A DNA stretch of 34,169 nucleotides from an uncultured Shimia sp. Lineage in GTDB: Bacteria; Pseudomonadota; Alphaproteobacteria; Rhodobacterales; Rhodobacteraceae. Positions 17,508 through 27,421 of the stretch are shown one piece after another. The stretch lies in assembly GCF_913054185.1 (NCBI RefSeq), contig NZ_CAJXIV010000036.1, forward strand, positions 1 to 34,169, read 5' to 3'. Position 1 is the stretch's first letter, and every line of letters begins with the position of its first letter. The position numbers and the translations under genes were made by a program. Under the pieces are notes generated by a model. That model ran no database searches. It worked only from the letters and a program-made list of their open reading frames with translations, and was not told the DNA's origin.

Positions 17508-19085
17508 GTGTCAAAATTCCCTGCAATGATGGTGTCGTTGACGACAACCATCGCGGCTCTGGGCTTCGCCGCTCAAGGCGCTCTCGCCGAAACCGACCAA
17601 CCCAATATTCTGGTGATCATGGCTGATGACGTTGGTTGGGCCAGCCTCGGCAGCTATCACCAAGGTGTGAAAAGCATCGAGACCCCAAACCTCGATCAAC
17701 TCGCCGCCGAAGGTGCGCGTTTCACCGACTACTACGCCCAACCCAGCTGCACCGCAGGCCGCTCGGCCTTCATCACCGGGCAATTTCCGGTCCGCACCGG
17801 CATGCACACCGTTGGCCTGCCCGGCGATCCTGTGGGGCTAAACGAAAACGACCCAACTCTGGCCAACATGCTCAAAGGGCTGGGCTACACCACCGGCCAA
17901 TTTGGCAAAAATCACCTCGGCGACCTCAACCAATTCCTGCCCACCACCAAGGGCTTTGACGAATATTGGGGCTGGCTCTACCACCTCAATGCCATGGAAT
18001 ACACCACCGACCCGGACTGGCCGGATGATCCTGAATTCAACAACCAGTTTGGCCCACGCAACATCATTCACAGCTATGCCACCGACACCGTGGACGAGAC
18101 CGTTGATCCACGCTGGGGACTGGTGGGCAAACAACGCATCGAAGACGATGGCGAAGCCCCACCCGAACGTCAGAAAACCCTCGACAACGAAGTCACCACT
18201 CACACCCTGGACTTCATCGACCGCGCCGTGGACGCAGACACGCCTTTCTTTGTCTGGATGGCCCCTGCCCGCGCCCACGTCTGGACTCACCTGAGCCCGG
18301 AATATGAAGCTTTGCTCGGGGATGGGCGTGGGCTTCAAGACGTGGTCATGAAGGAACTGGACGACAACGTCGGCAAAGTGCTCGCGCATCTCGATGAACG
18401 CGGGATCAGCGACAACACCATCGTGTTGTTCACCTCTGACAACGGCCCGGAAACCATGACCTGGCCCGATGGCGGCACCACGCCCTTCCACGGCGAAAAA
18501 GGCACCACATGGGAAGGCGGATTCCGCGTGCCTGCTGTGGTGCGCTGGCCCGGCCAGATCGCCGAAGGTCAGGTGCTCAACGGTATCTTTGACGCCATGG
18601 ACTGGATGCCCACCTTGGTCTCTGCAGCTGGTGGCCCAGACGACCTGCCCGCCGCCATGCTGGAGGGCCATGACGGCTATCAAGTGCACTTAGACGGCTA
18701 CAACCAACTGTCTTATCTGCGTGGCGAAAGTGGCAGCAACCGTAAGGAAATCATCTATTACGAAGGCACCGACCTTCAGGCCGTACGCTACAAGGACTGG
18801 AAAGCCCACTTTGTGATCCAGGAAAAAGGCTGGGCCGGTCCCAAGGAAGACCTCAACGCCCCGCTGCTCTTCAACCTACGGCGCGATCCGTATGAGAAAG
18901 CGGCTGAGGAATCCGGCATGTACACCCGCTGGATGGGCAACAAGATGTGGGCCTTTGGACCGGCAGCCCGTCTGGTACAAAAGCACCTGACCACCTTTGC
19001 AGACTTCCCGCCACGCGGCAAAGCCGTCGGCAACGAGGAGCACGTCAAAGAACAGGTCGCAAGCGAAGGTGGCATGTCCCAGTAG
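17508..19085 (+). CDS. Secreted sulfatase (arylsulfatase family), second copy
   Basis: 525 residues from the GTG at 17508. This start is preceded by AGGA nine bases upstream and gives a signal peptide ending AAQGALA; an in-frame ATG at 17424 would add 28 residues and bury it. The metal strand is NILVIMADDVGWASLG (Asp40-Asp41). The formylglycine motif is C-T-A-G-R (Cys81-Arg85), fitting C-x-[PA]-x-R. FTSDNGPETMTWPDGG contains further metal ligands, and HGEKGTTWEGGFRVPAVVRWPG is the conserved central block. The substrate is unknown. It differs clearly from the sulfatase at 445-1887 and is not a recent duplicate. It is divergent from a LysR gene that probably controls it, and ends at a terminator. 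Confidence 0.9.
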   Translation: MSKFPAMMVSLTTTIAALGFAAQGALAETDQPNILVIMADDVGWASLGSYHQGVKSIETPNLDQLAAEGARFTDYYAQPSCTAGRSAFITGQFPVRTGMHTVGLPGDPVGLNENDPTLANMLKGLGYTTGQFGKNHLGDLNQFLPTTKGFDEYWGWLYHLNAMEYTTDPDWPDDPEFNNQFGPRNIIHSYATDTVDETVDPRWGLVGKQRIEDDGEAPPERQKTLDNEVTTHTLDFIDRAVDADTPFFVWMAPARAHVWTHLSPEYEALLGDGRGLQDVVMKELDDNVGKVLAHLDERGISDNTIVLFTSDNGPETMTWPDGGTTPFHGEKGTTWEGGFRVPAVVRWPGQIAEGQVLNGIFDAMDWMPTLVSAAGGPDDLPAAMLEGHDGYQVHLDGYNQLSYLRGESGSNRKEIIYYEGTDLQAVRYKDWKAHFVIQEKGWAGPKEDLNAPLLFNLRRDPYEKAAEESGMYTRWMGNKMWAFGPAARLVQKHLTTFADFPPRGKAVGNEEHVKEQVASEGGMSQ

Positions 19086-19130
19086 AGGCACAGTGGGACA
19101 CCCTCTCCCGCCTCTTACTCTGCCATCCCA

Positions 19131-19160
19131 AAGGCGCAGCCCCTCGGCTGCGCCTTTTTT
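19131..19160 (+). terminator. Terminator of the second sulfatase gene
   Basis: AAGGCGCAGC (19131-19140) pairs perfectly with GCTGCGCCTT (19147-19156) around a six-base loop, and the T run continues to 19160. Confidence 0.92.
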
Positions 19161-19220
19161 CTTGGGTGTCCGCTAACAGAGCCACTTGCCAACCTCCAGC
19201 GCACGCTTTAGTGGATCAAC

Positions 19221-19237
19221 ATGTTATGTTATAACGT
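19221..19237. promoter_or_regulatory. Zur-like box upstream of zinT
   Basis: ATGTTAT, three bases, ATAACGT: an inverted repeat with one mismatch, built on the GTTAT/ATAAC half-sites seen in alphaproteobacterial Zur operators. It ends 28 bp before the zinT ATG, where a bound repressor would block transcription. Zur itself is not encoded in the window. Confidence 0.68.
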
Positions 19238-19265
19238 AATTCCTGAGTGAAAATTGGAAACCTCT

Positions 19266-19937
19266 ATGCAACACACCATTCTCAAACATCTCACCGCGCT
19301 CTCCATTGGTGCGCTGGTCGCTTTTTCATCCCAGGCAGTGGCGCAAACCGTCACAGCCGAAAGCAAATCCAAAGAGCACAAGCATTCCCATGCCCACGAT
19401 CACAAAAAAGCCGAACCAAAGCTGATCGACGAGTCCAAGGTGCAAGCCCGTGCCCTGTCCGACTGGGAAAACGACTGGCAGTCTGTCTACCCCTTCCTGC
19501 AAGATGGTACGCTTGATCCCGTGCTGGAGCACAAAGCCGAAAGCGGCAAAAAAACCGCCGAGGAATACCGCACCTACTACGAAACCGGCTTCAAAACCGA
19601 TGTGGATCGCATCCAAATTGACGGCACAAACGTTGCCTTTTTCAAAGACGGCAAACCGGTCCAAGGCAGCTACGAAGTGGACGGCTATGAGATACTGACC
19701 TACAAATCCGGCAATCAAGGCATCCGTTTCATCTATGAAAAAGCTGGCGGAGACGCTGCCGCGCCGCAGTTCATCCAGTTCAGCGACCACGAAATGGTGC
19801 CCACCAAGGTCGACCACTTCCACCTCTACTGGGGCGGCGACCGCGCAGCTCTGCTCAAAGAAGTCACCAACTGGCCAACCTATTTCCCCGCGGCCTGGAG
19901 CGGTTCGGACATCGTTGAGAATATGACCGGCCACTAA
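19266..19937 (+). CDS. zinT: Periplasmic zinc-binding protein ZinT
   Basis: 223 residues. A signal peptide ends near AVAQ (27). A histidine-rich stretch follows (EHKHSHAHDHKK, about 37-48; His38, 40, 42, 44, 46). The ZinT domain begins LSDWENDWQSVYPFL and contains IQIDGTNVAFFKDGK, GIRFIYEK and the metal-site segment VDHFHLYWGG. In other bacteria ZinT scavenges zinc (or cadmium) in the periplasm and passes it to ZnuA. The ATG at 19266 is preferred over a TTG at 19254. A Zur-like box just upstream fits zinc-starvation induction. No znuABC genes are nearby. Confidence 0.92.
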   Translation: MQHTILKHLTALSIGALVAFSSQAVAQTVTAESKSKEHKHSHAHDHKKAEPKLIDESKVQARALSDWENDWQSVYPFLQDGTLDPVLEHKAESGKKTAEEYRTYYETGFKTDVDRIQIDGTNVAFFKDGKPVQGSYEVDGYEILTYKSGNQGIRFIYEKAGGDAAAPQFIQFSDHEMVPTKVDHFHLYWGGDRAALLKEVTNWPTYFPAAWSGSDIVENMTGH

Positions 19938-19968
19938 CCCTATTTGTCCTGAGCCCAAACAAAGGTGA

Positions 19969-19997
19969 GACGCGCGAGTTTGCCTCTCTCGCGTGTC
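19969..19997 (+). other. Hairpin after zinT, weak terminator candidate
   Basis: GACGCGCGAG (19969-19978) pairs with CTCGCGTGTC (19988-19997), one G-U pair and a nine-base loop. No T tract follows directly, so termination is uncertain. Confidence 0.35.
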
Positions 19998-20098
19998 ACC
20001 GCCAAATCAACTTTTGTTGCCATTTTGTTCACGATGCGTAAAGGTGAGAAACACCGCGTTGTTTCTGCCTATGCCGGTCCCCACTCAAGGACACCATC

Positions 20099-20710
20099 AT
20101 GACCAAGATCGATTTCAAGAAGACCCTCAAACATCTCTACGTCCCCTCCGCCAAAGACTTCGCACTGGTAGAGGTTCCCGAAATGACGTTTGTAAAGATC
20201 GACGGCCAAGGCGCGCCCGGCAACGAGGCCTATCAACACGCACTGTCCTGGCTCTATCCGGTCAGTTACGGATTAAAATTCTTCTCCAAACAAACCTTGG
20301 ACAAAGACTACGTTGTGCCCCCGCTGGAAGGCCTATGGTGGGCCAATGACATGACCGCCTACACCGATGACCGACGTGACGAATGGCACTGGACCATGAT
20401 GATCATGCTGCCCGAGTGGCTGGACGACGCCGCTTTCTCCGCTAGCGTCGAGAAAGCATCCAAAAAGCTCGGCACCCCGCCAGGGTCCCTGCGCCGTGAA
20501 ACCTTCAACGAAGGCCTCTGCGCCCAAATTTTGCACATTGGCCCCTATAGCGAAGAGGGCCCCACCATCGCCAAATTGCACAAAGAGTTCCTACCGCAAA
20601 ACGGCCTGACCGAAAACGGCCACCATCACGAGATCTATTTGGGGGACCCGAGGAAAACCGCCCCAGAAAAACTGCGCACGGTCCTTCGTCATCCCGTTCG
20701 CAGGGTTTAG
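20099..20710 (+). CDS. GyrI-like small-molecule-binding domain protein
   Basis: 203 residues, soluble, no signal peptide. The pattern FALVEVPEMTFVKIDGQGAPG near the N-terminus, WWANDMTAYTDDRRDEWHWTMMIMLPEW in the middle, and LRRETFNEGLCAQILHIGPYSEEGPTIAKLHKEF followed by HHHEIYLGDPRKTAPEKLRTVLRHPV match the GyrI-like (SOUL/BRP-type) family. These bind small molecules and are often stand-alone. The ligand is unknown. AGGACAC upstream of the ATG serves as the ribosome site. It is a single gene ending at a terminator shared with katG. Confidence 0.8.
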   Translation: MTKIDFKKTLKHLYVPSAKDFALVEVPEMTFVKIDGQGAPGNEAYQHALSWLYPVSYGLKFFSKQTLDKDYVVPPLEGLWWANDMTAYTDDRRDEWHWTMMIMLPEWLDDAAFSASVEKASKKLGTPPGSLRRETFNEGLCAQILHIGPYSEEGPTIAKLHKEFLPQNGLTENGHHHEIYLGDPRKTAPEKLRTVLRHPVRRV

Positions 20711-20719
20711 CCCAACAAA

Positions 20720-20753
20720 AAAGGCGCGACCTCCGCCGCGCCTTTCTCTTTTT
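20720..20753. terminator. Bidirectional terminator between the GyrI-like gene and katG
   Basis: AAAGGCGCG (20720-20728) pairs perfectly with CGCGCCTTT (20737-20745). A pyrimidine/T-rich tail follows on the plus strand (to 20753). The A run at 20717-20722 provides the T tract on the minus strand. It serves both convergent genes. Confidence 0.88.
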
Positions 20754-20765
20754 ACCTTGCTCAGA

Positions 20766-23057
<2,292 letters not shown>

Positions 23058-23951
23058 ATGAATAGCCTTACCCTCCGCCAACTTCGCTATTTTGACGCGC
23101 TTGCTGAGCACGGCCACTTTGGTCGCGCGGCGGATGTGTGTTCCATTTCACAACCTGCCTTATCCGTGCAAATCAAGGAGTTGGAAGAAAGCTTTGGGGC
23201 CCCTTTATTGGAGCGCACCACCCGCCGTGTACGCCTCACATCCTTTGGCGAAGACGTGCTTGTGAGGGTGCGCGACATCTTGCGCAGCGTCGATGAATTG
23301 GGCGACATGGCGCGCGCGGCCCAATCCGGCCTCACCGGTCGTTTGCGCCTCGGTGTGATTCCCACCATCGCGCCCTACTTGCTGCCTGCCCTACTGCGGC
23401 AGGTGAAAACCACTTTCCCCGACATGGCGCTCATGGTGCGCGAAACCATGACAGCCAATCTGATAGCTGAACTGCACGCCGGACGCATCGACACCGCCAT
23501 TGTCGCTTTGCCAGTGTCAGAGCCCGCCTTCACCGAGGTGCCCCTCTGGTCAGAAGAGTTTGTCCTGGTCCGCCCGGACTCCGAAGCCGCCGCTCCCGTG
23601 CCAGCCCCGGACCACTTGGAACGCGAACGTCTGCTCCTGCTCGAAGAAGGTCACTGCTTCCGCGATCAAGCGCTGTCTTTCTGCTCATTGCCAACAGTCC
23701 GCCCCCACGAAGGCCTCGACGGCTCCTCCCTCTCGACGCTGGTGCAGATGGTTGGCGCAGGTCTGGGCGTCACGGTGATTCCCGAGATGGCCATCCCTGT
23801 GGACACACCTGCCGCCGCCGTGAACGTCGTCCGTTTTGCCGGCGCGCAACCGGCCCGCACCATTGGTATGATCTGGCGAAAAAGCAGCCCACTTGCGGCA
23901 CAGCTCACACAATTATCTGATCTGGTGCGAGACGTCGGGGAAACGCTCTAG
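23058..23951 (+). CDS. oxyR: Peroxide-sensing LysR regulator OxyR
   Basis: 297 residues. The LysR helix-turn-helix is LRQLRYFDALAEHGHFGRAADVCSISQPALSVQIKELE. The redox motif GHCFRDQALSFC has Cys200 and Cys209, equivalent to Cys199 and Cys208 of E. coli OxyR, which form a disulfide on peroxide exposure. This separates it from ordinary LysR proteins. The divergent katG is its expected target. Cys28 in the DNA-binding domain is extra. Confidence 0.94.
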   Translation: MNSLTLRQLRYFDALAEHGHFGRAADVCSISQPALSVQIKELEESFGAPLLERTTRRVRLTSFGEDVLVRVRDILRSVDELGDMARAAQSGLTGRLRLGVIPTIAPYLLPALLRQVKTTFPDMALMVRETMTANLIAELHAGRIDTAIVALPVSEPAFTEVPLWSEEFVLVRPDSEAAAPVPAPDHLERERLLLLEEGHCFRDQALSFCSLPTVRPHEGLDGSSLSTLVQMVGAGLGVTVIPEMAIPVDTPAAAVNVVRFAGAQPARTIGMIWRKSSPLAAQLTQLSDLVRDVGETL

Positions 23952-24078
23952 CGCAACGTTCGGTGCCTTAAGCGCGTCAGCAGCCCAAATTCCCGCACCA
24001 ACGCGAAACAGTCGCCATACAGACACAATACCGACGCGCAAAATGTTGGTTAATGCCGCTCTTCACCGGCGCAACATT

Positions 24079-25266
24079 TCACTCTTTGGTGACATCGTAT
24101 TGATAGATCCAGTCAAACTGCCCCATCATCTTTCGCGGCGCCAATGTGGACGCCATACGAATCCCCATATGCGCCGCCATGCGCAGGGGTCCATTGCTTA
24201 GGTGGTATTTCCAGGCATTCTTGCTGGCCGTGTCCACGACCTTGGTCACACGCTGCTTGCGCCGGTCCTGATACGCGGCCAAGCCACCTTCAAAATCTTC
24301 CGCTTTTTCAAGGGCATCGCCAAGTACCCAGGCATCTTCCATCGCCATGACAGCGCCCTGCGCCATAAACGGCAACGTGGGATGCGCAGCATCCCCCAAT
24401 AGCGCACAGTGGCCTTTGTGCCAGACCGGCGCCACCGGATGACGAAACAGCCCCCATTTGCGCACATCACTGACTTCCGCCAGCATGCGTCGCACACCAC
24501 CGCCAAAATCTTTAAATGTTTCCATCAGGTTGACTGGATCATCAGGAATATGCCAACCCTCTTCCGTCCAGCCCACCTGCTCTTGCACAGCGACAATATT
24601 GACCAATTCACCACCCCGCAGCGGATAGCTCACTACGTGACGTTTTGGCCCCATATGCACCTGAACCACATCCGGAAGTGCCATGGTGTTGGGCACTGTC
24701 GCCCGCCACGCCGCCTGCCGAGTGAAAAACGGTGCCACCGTGCCGTTGAGCGCCGGGCGCACCTTGGAGTGCAACCCGTCCGCACCCACAATCAAATCCG
24801 CCGTCATCTCCGCGCCATTGGCCATGATAACCTTGGGCCGATCACCAGGCACAACAGTCTCAACCTGCTGAAGCAAAAGCACTTTTATACCCGATTTTCG
24901 AACGGCTTGCGCCAAAACATCAATCAGATCTGCCCGGTGCACAAAGTAATACTCTGTTGGACGCAGCGGGTCATTTTCAGACACCAATCCAAGATCCAGC
25001 CGACTCACCAGGCGCCCTGCCGCATAGTCGCGCAGTTCCACCGCGTCCGCACGCACTGCGCGCGCTTTAAGCGCAACGTCGACGCCCAGCGCCTTGAGCA
25101 CGGCCATTCCATTGGGACTGACTTGCAGGCCCGCCCCAACCTCTGTGATCGCCTCGGCCTGCTCCAAAACATGCACTTTGGCGCCCCGTTGATGTAGGGC
25201 AAGCGCAGCCGTCAAGCCGCCAATCCCTGCACCAATGATGGTGATTTTTTTACCTTGCAAATCCAT
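24079..25266 (-). CDS. FAD-dependent aromatic monooxygenase (salicylate / 3-hydroxybenzoate hydroxylase-like)
   Basis: 395 residues, class A flavoprotein hydroxylase. The FAD-binding GxGxxG is GAGIGG (12-17). The DG motif is GADGLHS (161-167), and the second FAD motif is GDAAHPTLPFMAQGAVMAMEDAW (from 291). EVGAGLQVSPNGMAVLKALG follows the pattern of salicylate and 3-hydroxybenzoate hydroxylases. The ring substrate cannot be fixed, and no other aromatic-degradation genes are nearby, so its pathway is open. It is 97 bp downstream of dksA on the same strand but separated by a terminator. An 127-bp gap with no recognisable feature lies between its stop and that of oxyR. Confidence 0.83.
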   Translation of the reverse strand: MDLQGKKITIIGAGIGGLTAALALHQRGAKVHVLEQAEAITEVGAGLQVSPNGMAVLKALGVDVALKARAVRADAVELRDYAAGRLVSRLDLGLVSENDPLRPTEYYFVHRADLIDVLAQAVRKSGIKVLLLQQVETVVPGDRPKVIMANGAEMTADLIVGADGLHSKVRPALNGTVAPFFTRQAAWRATVPNTMALPDVVQVHMGPKRHVVSYPLRGGELVNIVAVQEQVGWTEEGWHIPDDPVNLMETFKDFGGGVRRMLAEVSDVRKWGLFRHPVAPVWHKGHCALLGDAAHPTLPFMAQGAVMAMEDAWVLGDALEKAEDFEGGLAAYQDRRKQRVTKVVDTASKNAWKYHLSNGPLRMAAHMGIRMASTLAPRKMMGQFDWIYQYDVTKE

Positions 25267-25281
25267 GGCTTAACCCTAACG

Positions 25282-25310
25282 CAAAAACGCTGGAGCAAAA
25301 GCCCCAGCGT
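25282..25310 (-). terminator. Terminator of dksA
   Basis: Read on the minus strand, ACGCTGGGGC pairs with GCTCCAGCGT (one mismatch, four-base loop) and is followed by TTTTTG (25287-25282). It separates dksA from the monooxygenase gene. Confidence 0.75.
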
Positions 25311-25363
25311 CTTTGTTTTTGGTATCATTGCCTGCGTTTTTCCGTCACAGGCAACTTCGTTTT

Positions 25364-25837
25364 TTAGTCGTCGCGGTGAACTTTCTCGCGGCGTTCATGG
25401 CGCTCTTGCGCCTCAAGGCTCATGGTCGCGATTGGGCGTGCATCCAGACGTTTGAGCGAGATAGGCTCCCCCGTCACTTCGCAGTACCCATATTCGCCTT
25501 CATCAATACGGCGAATAGCGCTGTCAATTTTGTTCACCAATTTGCGCTGGCGATCCCGGGTGCGAAGCTCAAGCGCGCGATCAGTCTCCTCACTGGCGCG
25601 GTCGGCAACGTCCGGAATATTACGGGTGCCATCTTGCAGCCCCTCGATCGTGTCGCGGGTATCCGCAACCAAATCTTCTTTCCAGCTCAATAGTTTACGT
25701 CGAAAGTATTCAACCTGCCGGTCATTCATGAACGGCTCATCTTCTGCGGGACGATAGTCGTCGGGCAGGAAAGTTTCGGCTTTCATTTCTGCTCCCTCAT
25801 CGCGGCTCACGTCCATCGTGGTATTCAATTCAGACAT
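25364..25837 (-). CDS. dksA: RNA polymerase-binding transcription factor DksA, single-cysteine form
   Basis: 157 residues. The order is an N-terminal leader (FLPDDYRPAEDEPFMNDRQVEYFRRKLLSW), a coiled-coil with the DTRD and DRASEETDRALELRTRDRQRKL segments, and a C-terminal zinc-finger-like region. DksA inserts its coiled-coil in the RNA polymerase secondary channel and works with ppGpp in the stringent response. Only one cysteine remains in GYCEVTGEPISLKRLDARPIATMSLEAQERHE; the classical form has four. Rhodobacteria are known to use such a form. The ATG at 25837 follows GAAGGGGGG; an open frame 18 codons longer crosses the leader hairpin and is rejected. Confidence 0.9.
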   Translation of the reverse strand: MSELNTTMDVSRDEGAEMKAETFLPDDYRPAEDEPFMNDRQVEYFRRKLLSWKEDLVADTRDTIEGLQDGTRNIPDVADRASEETDRALELRTRDRQRKLVNKIDSAIRRIDEGEYGYCEVTGEPISLKRLDARPIATMSLEAQERHERREKVHRDD

Positions 25838-25858
25838 GTAACCCCCCTTCTCTCCGTG

Positions 25859-25881
25859 CCAGCCAATACTCCGTTGGCTGG
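25859..25881 (-). promoter_or_regulatory. Hairpin in the dksA leader
   Basis: CCAGCCAA (25859-25866) and TTGGCTGG (25874-25881) form a perfect 8-bp inverted repeat with a seven-base loop. In the dksA mRNA it lies just upstream of the ribosome site and has no T tract. It could affect translation or mRNA stability. A smaller inverted repeat, CCGCA-CAT-TGCGG, lies at 25902-25914. Confidence 0.5.
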
Positions 25882-25972
25882 GGAATGTCACTACCTGTTA
25901 ACCGCACATTGCGGACAAAATATGTTCACGATAGGGTGCGCGCCGAAATAGGCGAACGGGCGGAGAAATTTT

Positions 25973-26812
25973 ATGCAGTTTTCGGGTACCAAAGACTACG
26001 TGGCCACCGACGATCTGACCGTGGCGGTCAACGCTGCCGTGACGCTGGAGCGCCCCCTATTGGTCAAAGGTGAGCCGGGCACCGGCAAGACGGAACTGGC
26101 CATGCAAGTTGCACGCAGCTTGGGTCTCAAAATGATCGAGTGGAACGTAAAGTCCACCACCAAAGCACAGCAAGGCCTCTACGAATATGACGCCGTCTCT
26201 CGCCTGCGCGACAGCCAACTTGGTGACGAACGTGTGCATGATATTGGCAACTACATCAAACGCGGAAAGCTCTGGGATGCCTTTGATTCTGATGAGAAAG
26301 TTGTCCTGCTGATCGATGAAATCGACAAGGCAGACATCGAGTTCCCCAACGACTTGTTGCAAGAACTCGATAAGATGGAGTTCCACGTTTATGAAACTGG
26401 CGAGACCATCAAAGCCAAGCACCGTCCGATCATCATCATCACCTCCAACAACGAAAAAGAGCTGCCCGACGCCTTCCTGCGCCGCTGCTTTTTTCACTAC
26501 ATTCGTTTCCCCGAAATGGAGACTTTGAAGCAGATCGTTGAGGTGCATCATCCTGGGATCAAAGAGGCCCTGCTGACCACCGCCCTCACACAGTTCTTCG
26601 AGATCCGCGACACTGCTGGCTTGAAGAAAAAGCCGTCCACATCTGAGGTGATCGACTGGCTGAAGCTGCTCTTGGCCGAAGATTTGTCGCCCGAAGACCT
26701 CAAACGCGATGGCGCGAACGCCCTGCCCAAGCTGCACGGCGCCCTGCTTAAAAACGAGCAAGACGTACATTTGTTTGAACGCCTGGCCTTTATGGCACGG
26801 TCCGGTCGCTAA
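25973..26812 (+). CDS. MoxR-family AAA+ ATPase (CoxD-like)
   Basis: 279 residues. Walker A is GEPGTGKT (33-40). Walker B is VVLLIDEIDKAD (from 110). IIITSNNEKELPDAFLRRCFFHYIRFP carries sensor 1 and the arginine finger, followed by a short lid domain. MoxR ATPases act as chaperone-like partners of VWA-domain proteins in metal-centre insertion or complex maturation. The likely partner is the CoxE-like VWA gene at 28970, four genes downstream on the same strand; MoxR-VWA pairs are common in CO-dehydrogenase-type clusters, but no cox structural gene is present here. GGAG precedes the ATG. It is divergent from dksA. Confidence 0.88.
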   Translation: MQFSGTKDYVATDDLTVAVNAAVTLERPLLVKGEPGTGKTELAMQVARSLGLKMIEWNVKSTTKAQQGLYEYDAVSRLRDSQLGDERVHDIGNYIKRGKLWDAFDSDEKVVLLIDEIDKADIEFPNDLLQELDKMEFHVYETGETIKAKHRPIIIITSNNEKELPDAFLRRCFFHYIRFPEMETLKQIVEVHHPGIKEALLTTALTQFFEIRDTAGLKKKPSTSEVIDWLKLLLAEDLSPEDLKRDGANALPKLHGALLKNEQDVHLFERLAFMARSGR

Positions 26813-26966
26813 ACCTCTGCCAATACTTTTGAACGGACTGCACCCATGTGGGCCATTCAAATTCACCAAGCGCACCGCGTTTTTGCTCAAGTCTTTGCGC
26901 ATCTTACGATCCACTTAAGGCCTGATTTTGTAGCAGGAATTGGCCCTCAACCGGAGTCCGCACCAA

Positions 26967-27419
26967 ATGTCTCAGTCTGACGTCCTCATCCGCCCTCTCA
27001 CCGAAGCCGACCACGCAGAGTGGCGCCGGCTCTGGACCGACTACATCACCTTTTACGAAAGCACCGTGACCGAAGAGGTTTACGCCTCGACCTTCGCGCG
27101 CCTCCTGGGTGACGATCCACAGGATTACTCCTGTCTGGTTGCAGAATTGGACGGCAAACTCATTGGTTTGACCCACTACCTGTTCCACCGCCACGCTTGG
27201 AAGGTTGAAAACGTTTGTTATCTGCAAGACCTCTACGCCGATCCAGACGTCCGTGGCACAGGTGTCGGTCGCAAACTGATTGAAGCGGTTTACAAAGCCG
27301 CAGATGACGCCGGCGCGCCAAGCGTGTATTGGATGACACAAGAATTTAACACCAACGCCCGCAAACTCTATGATCGAATCGGGCAGTTGTCCCCGTTTAT
27401 TAAGTATCAAAGGCCCTGA
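26967..27419 (+). CDS. GNAT-family N-acetyltransferase
   Basis: 150 residues from the ATG at 26967, preceded by GGAG; a longer frame from 26940 lacks one. The GNAT acetyl-CoA motif A is LQDLYADPDVRGTGVGRKLIEAVYKAADDAGA, with the pyrophosphate loop R-G-T-G-V-G-R. It ends YWMTQEFNTNARKLYDRIG, the usual motif B. The substrate is unknown; small amines or protein N-termini are possible. It ends two bases before the TTG start of the lipoprotein gene, so they are likely co-transcribed. Confidence 0.87.
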   Translation: MSQSDVLIRPLTEADHAEWRRLWTDYITFYESTVTEEVYASTFARLLGDDPQDYSCLVAELDGKLIGLTHYLFHRHAWKVENVCYLQDLYADPDVRGTGVGRKLIEAVYKAADDAGAPSVYWMTQEFNTNARKLYDRIGQLSPFIKYQRP

Positions 27420-27421
27420 TT

